Translations under genes and position numbers: made by a program | Notes under the pieces: model-generated | The model's database searches: none | The model's input: only the letters and a program-made list of their open reading frames with translations | Told to the model about the DNA's origin: nothing | Shown: positions 9,736-12,712 of the stretch, piece after piece | Numbering within the stretch: position 1 is the stretch's first letter | Layout of the letters: every line of letters begins with the position of its first letter | DNA from: Chromera velia | Lineage: Eukaryota > Sar > Chromeraceae | Assembly (NCBI GenBank): GCA_018398765.1 | Contig: JAHBMJ010003162.1 | Location: forward strand, 1-12,712 | DNA: 12,712 nucleotides | Direction: 5' to 3'

Positions 9736-11203
9736 CGAAACGGAAATGGCTTTTTGTTCGATTTTGCCTTCTGTCGACTGACTTGTAGAGAGCCAGAGGC
9801 ACCGTAGCCTCCATGTCCCCTTGGTCTGTTTTGTTTGGTTCCTTTCCGTCCTCCTTTGTGTTCTTGCAAATTGTGGTGGCGTCTTTTTTCTTCGCCCGGA
9901 TCCTTGCGGCCTCTGCCTTCTTTACTTTTGCGATTCGCTCCCTGACCTCCTCTGCATTCTGTCGTGCCACCAGCACGTGTACAGACTCAGCTGGGGGGTC
10001 CTCTTTCTGTTGAACTAGATCGTAGAACACACCTGTGTCGTAGGAAGGAGTAAACTCGGGAGGGGCGCCAGCGGAAGGGGAGGACGGCTCCTTTTCTTTC
10101 TCAGAAATTTCACCACCCGCATCTCTCCGTTTGCCCTCCACCTCCTCTATTGTCTTTTGTCCATTCACCATCTCCTCCGTCTCACCCACACCCTCAGCGC
10201 CCTCCACTCTAAAGGCTTCATCCTCCGCCTCTGGTCTCTCTCCTTCTTCTTCCTCCCCGTCGTCTCCTTCCCACTCCTCCTCACCCTCTGTACCCCCATC
10301 TCCTCCATCTTTTCCTCTCCCCTCTCCAACACTCACCCCCACCCCTTCCCGGGTTGACAGCGTCATCTGCAGGAGGTGCACGAGGAGAGTGCCGAACTCC
10401 CCTAGGACAGCGTGCACGGAGAGGAGCACGTCGTCAGGTTCGTGCCCGAGAAGAGAAGCTCGCCGAAAGAGACGGGAAACTTCCAGAGAAGCAACCTGCA
10501 AGTCCGGGGGGAGGAACGGCAAATGCATGCTGGAATTTCGGCAGGTCCACATTGAAGAGGACGGATATGCGGATTTACTCACAGACTTGAATCATCTCAT
10601 GCAAACACCTGAACAATTTGTCGAGGAAGGAGGAAAAAGGTGTAGTTCTTGTTGATTGACGACTGCATTATCCCTCAAGACAAGAGACCGAAGAAGAAAA
10701 TGTGTCCATGTCCCTTAGCTTGACTCCATGCGTCTCAAAGAGAGATTCATGCAGATAGACGGTTGGTTGAGGAGTGGTGAGGCCATCATATGAACCTCAC
10801 AACTGGTAACTCGAGCAACTAAAGGGGATCGTCGACATGTCGAGCTCTCATCAGGCGGAGAGTGAACGCAGAGAAAGGCCTGGGTGCTGCCGTACACGCA
10901 TGTATACGTACATGCAGGAAGGAGACGGACCTCAAAAACGGTCGAGAGGATGTGTCCGTATTTTTCTTGCACCACTCTAGGGATTCCCCTCTGAGGAAAG
11001 GCCCTCCGGAGGTTCTGGTACTTCACTCTATTCACAAGCAGCTGGAAGGCGTCGACGACTTTTGTCACGCTGGGCGGAAGCACGCATTCTACAGCCTCTC
11101 CCGCGTTGCAGTTTTCCTCTGGAGAGGTAGGGGGAGAGAACTTGGGGAGTCTGTCAAAGAAGCCCCGGAGGAGATACGCCTGATCTTGCGATGTGCCTGG
11201 CAT
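637..11203 (-). CDS. 18-exon gene for a large coiled-coil scaffold-like protein (1,867 aa model)
   Basis: The exons in order are 11203-10931, 10495-9783, 9578-9368, 9187-9137, 8716-8618, 8208-8148, 7873-7708, 7414-7368, 6845-6823, 6344-4598, 4520-4501, 4391-4326, 3786-3523, 3322-2993, 2846-2330, 2013-1845, 1608-940 and 814-637. Every junction preserves phase, all introns are GT-AG, and the frame stays open to TAA at 637-639. The protein has a helical N-terminus, an acidic linker, a coiled coil at about 329-660, a disordered Ser/Pro-rich middle, leucine-rich helical blocks, a small Cys cluster and a helical C-terminal segment. No enzyme motif, signal peptide or membrane segment is visible. The architecture suggests a cytoskeletal or ciliary scaffold, which is inference. 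The start is uncertain: either ATG at 11203, or the first exon is internal (acceptor at 11197-11198) and the true 5' end lies beyond the retrotransposon. The weakest junctions are 4598/4520 and 2330/2013. Confidence 0.75.
940..1608 (-). CDS. Exon 17: short coil, Pro-rich linker, helical C-terminal segment
   Basis: The acceptor is GGCTGCAG (phase 2) and the donor is CACAG|GTATAT (phase 2). Residues 1587-1808 begin with a charged helix (EFMSLEEKTQSLEERERAAT). A long Pro/Gly/Arg/His-rich linker follows, then a helical segment (EVVRLLDCLYTPETLQANF; RAALENASRATQECAAARR; SERMRQQLRTLGIP). It is the last structured part of the protein. The phase-2 end joins exon 18 to give Arg. Confidence 0.85.
1609..1844 (-). 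other. Intron 16 with GGAA microsatellite
   Basis: This is the 236-nt intron between exons 16 and 17. About a quarter of it is the tetranucleotide tract at 1717-1780. Its signals are AG|GTAGGC and GGCTGCAG. Confidence 0.65.
1717..1780. repeat. Imperfect (GGAA)n tract
   Basis: About 64 bases of GGAA repeats with a few GGGA interruptions. On the transcribed strand it is a long pyrimidine tract (CTTC)n in mid-intron. A smaller copy of the same motif (2031-2047) sits directly before the acceptor of exon 16, where it can act as the polypyrimidine tract. Confidence 0.9.
1845..2013 (-). CDS. Exon 16: linker with a small Cys cluster
   Basis: It enters at phase 1 and leaves at phase 2 through CCCAG|GTAGGC. 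The acceptor is a tandem CAAGCAG. Use of the upstream AG would add one codon (start 2016). It encodes RALKVVRPPSG, a Gly/His/Ser stretch, then TCSSRFACPFCKNRGP, which has Cys spaced C-x5-C-x2-C. That is too few ligands for a zinc finger that I recognise. Other frames here are stopped or do not match phase with exon 17. Confidence 0.65.
2014..2329 (-). other. Intron 15
   Basis: This 316-nt intron lies between exons 15 and 16. It contains an A-rich run and the short GGAA tract at 2031-2047 that forms the pyrimidine tract of the acceptor. I see no other feature in it. Confidence 0.6.
2330..2846 (-). CDS. Exon 15: helical start, then Pro/Ser/Arg-rich region
   Basis: The acceptor is TCCTACAG, phase 0. 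Residues 1358-1529 start with a hydrophobic helix (VIRTYASVVVLERQ; LCILLELLAGLCPLL), then become polar and Pro/Arg-rich (PPPSSMPPHRESLRDRERDS), probably disordered. The donor is not settled. AATG|GTGAAA at 2329 and GAAA|GTGCGT at 2323 both leave phase 1 and differ by two codons. The frame then enters exon 16 to make an Ala or Thr codon. Confidence 0.78.
2993..3322 (-). CDS. Exon 14: 110-residue leucine-rich helical block
   Basis: The acceptor is AACATGCAG and the donor is AAAAG|GTGGGT, phase 0 at both ends. It encodes residues 1248-1357, starting DWRERALEAFGGFLSVLVKH, with dense hydrophobic helices (VELVSLLQTLLLNKP; LRTLQEVREALGDLVLLG) and a Gly/Ser-rich end. This is the most hydrophobic region of the protein, but the helices are amphipathic rather than membrane-spanning. 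Confidence 0.87.
3523..3786 (-). CDS. Exon 13: 88-residue helical block
   Basis: The acceptor is TGTCTGCAG after a pyrimidine tract and the donor is CTGCAG|GTGGGA, with phase 0 at both ends. It encodes residues 1160-1247, Ala/Leu/Glu-rich (AEALLEARRAAAVYWK; GLRALQVLAGKRAVWPAQAE). The composition suggests a folded helical region rather than disorder. Confidence 0.87.
3787..4325 (-). other. Intron 12 with purine-rich and CTCA repeats
   Basis: This 539-nt intron contains the tetranucleotide repeat at its 5' border and a GA-rich run at about 4216-4251. A weakly coiled-coil-like open frame at about 3840-3968 lacks convincing splice sites and is not called as an exon. Confidence 0.6.
4285..4324. 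repeat. (CTCA)10 microsatellite at a splice donor
   Basis: Ten perfect CTCA units are seen. On the gene strand this is (TGAG)10 immediately after the last codon of exon 12, so the repeat itself forms the 5' splice site GTGAGT and offers further copies of it every four bases. Confidence 0.92.
4326..4391 (-). CDS. Exon 12: 66-nt exon whose donor lies in a tetranucleotide repeat
   Basis: Twenty-two codons, phase 0 on both sides, with acceptor ATACATGCAG and donor CGG|GTGAGT. The peptide includes KWEQLVKEGFGALTAES, helical in character. The donor hexamer is the first unit of a (TGAG)10 microsatellite that runs directly into the intron. Confidence 0.75.
4501..4520 (-). CDS. Exon 11: predicted 20-nt microexon
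   Basis: A pyrimidine-rich run (TTCTCTTTCTCTGTCTTTCTG) and GGTGCAG precede it, and ATT|GTGAGT follows. It enters at phase 1 and ends at phase 0, encoding TFPSLI after a split codon, and joins exon 12 to read TFPSLIKWEQLVKEG. An acceptor six nt upstream (AAAGAG) is also in phase. If exon 10 instead reads through to the GTGCAG donor, this microexon would be intronic. Confidence 0.45.
4598..6344 (-). CDS. Exon 10: large exon, end of coiled coil and disordered middle
   Basis: The acceptor is TTGTTCAG, phase 0. It has 582 full codons (residues 549-1130). Residues 549-608 and about 638-663 are coiled coil (EMAELTRQRYLVESEIKEAR; LQDQLAQLKEQIEIAKAQEE). From about 666 to 800 it is Ser/Pro/Lys-rich and probably disordered, followed by acidic and mixed low-complexity sequence. 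A possible LC8-binding motif (DDRGIQTSI) is at about 830-838 and an IQ-like helix (AALYLQKSWKAFRSSK) at about 963-978. A more ordered segment (SECVDKYLLKKSFADLTW) precedes a Pro run encoded by 13 C. The donor is uncertain: GTACTG at 4597 is preferred because it fits exon 11. GTGACT about 25 nt further, or GTGCAG at 4523 joining directly to exon 12, are alternatives. Confidence 0.8.
4725..4745. repeat. Homopolymer pair T8-G13 inside exon 10
   Basis: Eight T followed by thirteen G on the plus strand. On the gene strand it is C13A8, read in frame as four Pro, Gln and two Lys. The frame is open across it at the length given here. Any slippage or miscalled length would shift the frame. Confidence 0.9.
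6416..6446 (-). other. Pseudo-exon, 31 nt
   Basis: It is bounded by TTTCCACAG and ATCTG|GTGAGA. In the phase required between exons 9 and 10 it meets a TGA, and its length is not a multiple of three, so it cannot be a productive exon in this model. Confidence 0.25.
6611..6670 (-). other. Possible poison exon, 60 nt
   Basis: A long pyrimidine tract and CCTGTACAG precede it, arguably the best acceptor in the window, and CTCA|GTGAGA follows. Its length is 60 nt, a multiple of three, and the surrounding intron is phase 0. In that phase it reads DMQNKC then TGA, so inclusion would truncate the protein before exon 10. It may be a regulated non-productive exon, or a decoy. Confidence 0.3.
6823..6845 (-). 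CDS. Exon 9: predicted 23-nt microexon
   Basis: It is bounded by GATATGCAG and GAA|GTCAGT. It enters at phase 1 and leaves at phase 0, exactly what is needed to join exon 8 (phase 1 end) to exon 10 (phase 0 start). It encodes DESGVSE plus one split Gly codon, giving a smooth join into EMAELTRQRY. No other segment I found in the 1,023-nt gap satisfies both phases without a stop. It rests on phase logic and splice consensus, not on protein similarity. Confidence 0.62.
6846..7367 (-). other. Intron 8 with compound tetranucleotide repeat
   Basis: This 522-nt intron is over one third simple repeat (6971-7163). Two short coiled-coil-like peptides in it (near 7270-7299 and 6915-6945) run into stops and do not match the phase of exon 8, so I treat them as non-coding. 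Confidence 0.6.
6971..7163. repeat. Compound CAGC / GACA / GACT repeat region
   Basis: From left to right there are CAGC-rich units, a (GACA)n block ending near 7057, a unique segment of about 33 bases, a second (GACA)n block to about 7138, and (TGAC)n to 7163. The related motifs suggest one array that diverged in steps. It lies wholly inside intron 8. Confidence 0.88.
7368..7414 (-). CDS. Exon 8: 47-nt coiled-coil exon
   Basis: The acceptor is ACATGCAG (phase 2) and the donor is GAAG|GTGAGC (phase 1). The peptide EAQRRLEMEAKAPKE continues the helix of exon 7. It is too short to be found as an independent frame. It is supported by two good splice sites, correct phase, and coiled-coil composition. 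Confidence 0.8.
7708..7873 (-). CDS. Exon 7: 166-nt coiled-coil exon
   Basis: The acceptor is GCCTGCAG (phase 1) and the donor is GCGAG|GTGAGT (phase 2). It encodes residues 471-524, an Ala/Glu/Arg/Leu heptad helix (ALAAEAEALRLQVAALEAR and similar). Both splice signals are strong and both neighbours match in phase. Confidence 0.9.
8093..8134. repeat. CT/CCCT low-complexity tract
   Basis: A pyrimidine run on the plus strand, purine-rich on the gene strand, located just inside intron 6 beyond the GTCAGT donor. It is simple sequence with no further signal. Confidence 0.8.
8148..8208 (-). CDS. Exon 6: 61-nt coiled-coil exon
   Basis: The acceptor is TTTGCAG (phase 0) and the donor is GATA|GTCAGT (phase 1). 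It encodes YKQEAMLRREAEGRAESLMD, with the next codon split to Ser at the junction with exon 7. The GTCAGT donor is the same variant used by exons 2 and 9. Confidence 0.82.
8209..8617 (-). other. Intron 5
   Basis: This 409-nt intron is bounded by TAT|GTGAGT and TTTGCAG. I see no repeat array, RNA gene or coding segment in it. Confidence 0.6.
8618..8716 (-). CDS. Exon 5: 99-nt coiled-coil exon
   Basis: Thirty-three codons, phase 0 on both sides, bounded by GTTGCAG and TAT|GTGAGT. The peptide is a classical charged coiled coil, with a stretch such as KKAELDAEKKRLEELKDEL. Like exon 4 it is a phase-symmetric cassette. Confidence 0.9.
8717..9136 (-). other. Intron 4
   Basis: This 420-nt intron is bounded by CAG|GTGGGA and GTTGCAG. 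It is more AT-rich than its neighbours, with nothing recognisable inside. Confidence 0.6.
9137..9187 (-). CDS. Exon 4: 51-nt coiled-coil exon
   Basis: Seventeen codons, phase 0 on both sides, bounded by CCTGCAG and CAG|GTGGGA. The peptide QLLAEKQKTEALEALLQ is a clean amphipathic helix continuing the coiled coil. Because it is symmetric in phase, it could be skipped without a frameshift. Confidence 0.87.
9368..9578 (-). CDS. Exon 3: start of the central coiled coil
   Basis: The acceptor is GTGCAG (phase 2) and the donor is GAG|GTACGT (phase 0). It encodes residues 330-399, rich in Glu, Arg and Leu, e.g. SQAERLEHSQGQLERVCKK, then a Leu/Arg-rich segment (ERLRLRWLKEDPSGE). The heptad-like spacing of leucines marks the start of a coiled coil that runs through the next six exons. 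Confidence 0.87.
9672..9734. repeat. (CA)20 followed by (GA)n microsatellite
   Basis: Twenty CA units then about eleven GA units. On the gene strand it reads (CT)n then (GT)20, starting about 45 nt into intron 2. Long GU runs in RNA are known binding sites for splicing factors of the CELF and TDP-43 families in animals. Whether that applies here is unknown. Confidence 0.95.
9783..10495 (-). CDS. Exon 2: helical segment, acidic linker, basic helix
   Basis: The acceptor is CTTGCAG after a C-rich tract (phase 0) and the donor is CTCTACAA|GTCAGT (phase 2). It encodes residues 92-328. The first about 48 residues are hydrophobic-helical (VSRLFRRASLLGHEPDD). Then comes a strongly acidic Gly/Glu-rich linker (about 141-206, with EEEWEGDDGEEEEGE), a segment resembling an ordered linear motif (SYDTGVFYDLV), and a basic helix (ERIAKVKKAEAARIRAKKK). 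The acidic part is probably disordered. The phase-2 end joins exon 3 to restore a Lys codon. Confidence 0.85.
10496..10930 (-). other. Intron 1 with a 26-nt pseudo-exon
   Basis: This 435-nt intron runs between GAG|GTCCGT and CTTGCAG. It contains a 26-nt segment at 10583-10608 with a good pyrimidine tract, CAG acceptor and GTGAGT donor. Nothing else is recognisable. Confidence 0.55.
10583..10608 (-). other. Pseudo-exon, 26 nt, in intron 1
   Basis: The acceptor TTGTTCAG follows CCTTTTTCCTCCTTCC and the donor is AAGTCT|GTGAGT. In phase 0 it reads VFA then TGA. Read one base in, it gives CLHEMIQV, but then the flanking exons would need other splice sites (GTATAC donor, GGAAG acceptor) that look weaker. 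Confidence 0.3.
10931..11203 (-). CDS. Exon 1 (or first visible internal exon): helical N-terminal block
   Basis: It encodes residues 1-91 if translation starts at the ATG at 11203-11201. The text looks like a folded helical domain, with segments such as VVDAFQLLVNRVKYQNL and EKYGHILSTVFE. Alternatively an acceptor ATGCCAG ending at 11197 would make this an internal exon starting at 11196 with phase 1. The frame upstream closes at a TGA about 45 nt before the ATG, so the exon cannot extend far. The donor is GAG|GTCCGT, phase 0. The copia LTR ends 107 bp upstream of the ATG, so either the promoter or an intron of this gene was hit. Confidence 0.7.
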
Positions 11204-11310
11204 ATTGTAAGAGCAATGCGGCCGGAAGCAAAAGGCTCAATGAAAGTCTTCCATGTGCGATCGTGCTCTTTGATGCGGAGAAGTGGGGGAATTCAGCAAC
11301 GCATGGATTC
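11204..11310 (-). promoter_or_regulatory. Gap between LTR and the gene: leader or intron end
   Basis: A 107-bp stretch with two short upstream ORFs on the gene strand, ATGCGTTGCTGA and ATGGAAGACTTTCATTGA, before the candidate start ATG. It could be an LTR-initiated leader, the original 5' UTR, or the end of an interrupted intron (acceptor ATGCCAG at 11197). Confidence 0.4.
11306..11310. repeat. Candidate 5-bp target site duplication (GATTC)
   Basis: These are the five bases flanking the inner end of the LTR. Copia elements usually duplicate 5 bp. The partner copy would be at the far end of the element, beyond the window, so this is only a prediction. Confidence 0.35.
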
Positions 11311-12317
11311 TGTTGAGAAGTGTTGTGCAAGTGCATGTGAAGGGCGTCTCAGAGCATTTGCAAAGACGACAATTCCGCTTGACTGTATATATAGAACAAG
11401 CAACATTTGCATGTGGCATACAATCTGATCTGTACATGCACATTGGATGTTAATTGCCTCGAAGATGGCCGGGTCTTTTGCGTGCATGCATGTGCATTAA
11501 CTCGATTCGATCTGCATGGCAACTGTTGCTCACGGAAAATTAAAATCCTTCAAGGCGCGATGAATGCGCACCCGCGCACGTGCATGGGGGGGAAGAATTT
11601 TGTCAGAAAGCTGCAATGCTGCTGCATGCAGAAAACTGCAACAGTACAGCAACACCAACGACCTGCAATTTTTACACACCGTCGCGTTGCATCATGTTGC
11701 ATCAGATGCCATTAAATTTTTCCCAACTTTACCTTTACGCCTTGAGAGTAACTTCAAACCCAAATCCGCATCAAACGCAGCACGTTTCGGGAGAATAACT
11801 CCCTGTATGTGTTTTATCAATATTTGCTCGAGACAGAGATATATAGAGGGTGTCTATATGATCCTGCGCAGAGACTGCGTCCTCCTTGAATCTGGTATAT
11901 ACATACAGTCGCAACTTCTTGCAACAGCGCGCCTTGAAGAGAGTTTGTGTCCAGGTTTGTGTGTAGGCAATGTTTCCATTCAAGATCATCGGGGGGGACT
12001 ACCATAGAAATTCTGTGGAAGAAAAGAGTGAAAGACCCTAAAAGCCACTAGATCTTCTCAACTAGAAGCTTATCATTAGAGTCTCTTAAGATCTTCTTAC
12101 AGGGAAAGACTGAAGGACGGGATGCATTGCATATTCCCGTTCCTTTCATTGTTCAGCCGTTTCATCTCATTGCATTTTATGAGCATGCTATTATTGATTG
12201 CAATTAATTCAAATTGCATAAAGAAACATGCACATGCATGCATGCAGCTCGGCATGGCTCATCAATCTATAAGGCGGCGCGTATGGCGGCGGGCACTTCA
12301 GGCATGGCGGCTCAACA
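11311..12317 (-). repeat. 3' LTR, 1,007 bp
   Basis: Read on the minus strand it starts TGTTGAG at 12317 and ends CTCAACA at 11311, a perfect 7-bp terminal inverted repeat with the canonical TG...CA. It starts directly after a polypurine tract. The interior is AT-rich in parts, has many TGCA palindromes (e.g. 12228-12245), and contains no open frame that looks like a gene. The matching 5' LTR is outside the window, so the length cannot be confirmed here. Confidence 0.7.
11386..11393 (-). promoter_or_regulatory. TATA-like box near the LTR end
   Basis: TATATATA lies about 75 bp before the inner LTR end. Initiation about 30 bases downstream would leave a short R-U5. In a 3' LTR this promoter would point straight into the adjoining gene. 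A second TATA-like sequence is at 11839-11845. Confidence 0.35.
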
Positions 12318-12327
12318 ATCACCCCCT
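12318..12327 (-). other. Polypurine tract and LTR junction
   Basis: On the minus strand AGGGGGTGAT sits immediately before TGTTGAG. A G-rich tract ending in GAT just before TGTTG is the usual form of the plus-strand primer site in copia elements. It lies about 40 nt after the pol stop. Confidence 0.65.
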
Positions 12328-12368
12328 GACTGAGGCACAGACGAAGGAACAAATATAGAGCTGTCTGT

Positions 12369-12712
12369 CTACCCACAACGCCGACTGACTCTCATGCATA
12401 TGCTCGATCGCTTCGCAAAGTTAATCTTCTTAATACGTGCTCCTGCTTTCTCTTTCTTCTCAACTCTCACAGTGGAAGGAACGTTACCATTGCAGCGCTC
12501 TAACATGAGCTTGGTCTGTCTATCTGCCCTCATGTCACTAGTCCTGCACCAGTACACACGGGAACGCAGACGACGCAATTCCTGCCTGACATAAGCAAGA
12601 AGACCATTCATAGCGGGCTCTGCCTTTGCCTGTCCAGACTCTAGCTGATCCATCAACGGCCCGGAATCCGTCACGAATTCAATCGGCACTTTCTTACACC
12701 AAAGCGCCTCTG
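12369..12712 (-). CDS. Copia pol C-terminus with RNase H (partial)
   Basis: The frame is open from the window edge to TAG at 12369-12371, giving 113 visible residues. It shows the end of a Ty1/copia RNase H: IEFVTDSGPLMDQLESG, with the catalytic-type Asp in TDS, then a helix (LLAYVRQELRRL) and W-C-R-T-S-D-M-R-A-D-R-Q-T-K, matching the family's W-x(n)-ADxxTK ending. About 47 residues after the TK are basic and not conserved in my experience. The N-terminal part (gag, protease, integrase, reverse transcriptase) lies outside the window. No break is visible in this piece. Confidence 0.68.
   Translation of the reverse strand, partial: EALWCKKVPIEFVTDSGPLMDQLESGQAKAEPAMNGLLAYVRQELRRLRSRVYWCRTSDMRADRQTKLMLERCNGNVPSTVRVEKKEKAGARIKKINFAKRSSICMRVSRRCG

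Larger units (their letters stand above)
11311..12712 (-). mobile_element. Ty1/copia-type LTR retrotransposon, 3' end
   Basis: On the minus strand the order is: end of pol with RNase H, stop, polypurine tract, then a long terminal repeat with perfect 7-bp inverted ends. This is the standard 3' half-end of an LTR retrotransposon. The rest of the element, including the 5' LTR, lies beyond the right edge. It has the same orientation as the large gene and ends 107 bp before the gene's candidate ATG. The copia assignment rests on the RNase H motif and the polypurine/LTR junction style. Confidence 0.72.

Noticed and set aside
10131-10655. Plus-strand Ser/Pro-rich frame of 174 codons
   Set aside because: It is the complement of the acidic Glu/Gly linker of exon 2, a common artefact of GAG/GAA-rich coding sequence.
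12228-12245. TGCATGCATGCA palindrome as a binding site or CRISPR-like repeat
   Set aside because: It is a single simple palindromic run inside the LTR, with no spaced repeats.
1-12712. tRNA, rRNA or CRISPR features
   Set aside because: I saw no cloverleaf, conserved rRNA segment or regularly spaced repeat on either strand.

Overview
The window looks like nuclear DNA of a unicellular eukaryote. Base composition is roughly balanced. There are many introns with GT-AG borders, dense microsatellites, and no bacterial operon structure or ribosome-binding sites. Together with an unusually uniform acceptor signal (TGCAG), this fits an alga or other protist. A chromerid such as Chromera is possible, but that is only an impression and no marker gene here proves it.

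Layout, left to right. Positions 1-636 are an AT-rich flank with no convincing gene. Positions 637-11203 are almost entirely one minus-strand gene, reconstructed by hand as 18 exons separated by 17 introns. All 17 junctions keep the reading frame. Read from a candidate ATG at 11203-11201 to the TAA at 637-639, it gives a predicted protein of 1,867 residues. Positions 11204-11310 are a short stretch just upstream of that gene. Positions 11311-12712 are the 3' end of a Ty1/copia-type LTR retrotransposon on the same strand as the gene: a 1,007-bp 3' LTR, a polypurine tract, and the end of pol with RNase H.

The protein is not a family I recognise by name. In order it has: a helical N-terminal part (about 1-140); a very acidic linker; a basic helix; a long heptad-like coiled coil spread over many small exons (about 329-660); a large Ser/Pro-rich, probably disordered region with a possible dynein light chain LC8 motif and a degenerate IQ-like helix; several leucine-rich helical blocks; a short Cys cluster; and a final helical segment with a Pro/Ser-rich tail. 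This resembles a cytoskeletal or ciliary/centrosomal scaffold, but only in architecture.

The most interesting points are: the copia insertion whose LTR ends about 108 bp from the candidate start codon, with a promoter-like TATA pointing into the gene; a (TGAG)10 microsatellite that overlaps a 5' splice site; two predicted microexons (20 and 23 nt); three intronic pseudo-exons with splice-like borders that would add in-frame stops or shift the frame; a tandem NAGNAG acceptor; and a 13-C/8-A run inside a coding exon. Introns and splice sites were chosen by eye from phase, consensus and protein appearance. They need transcript evidence.
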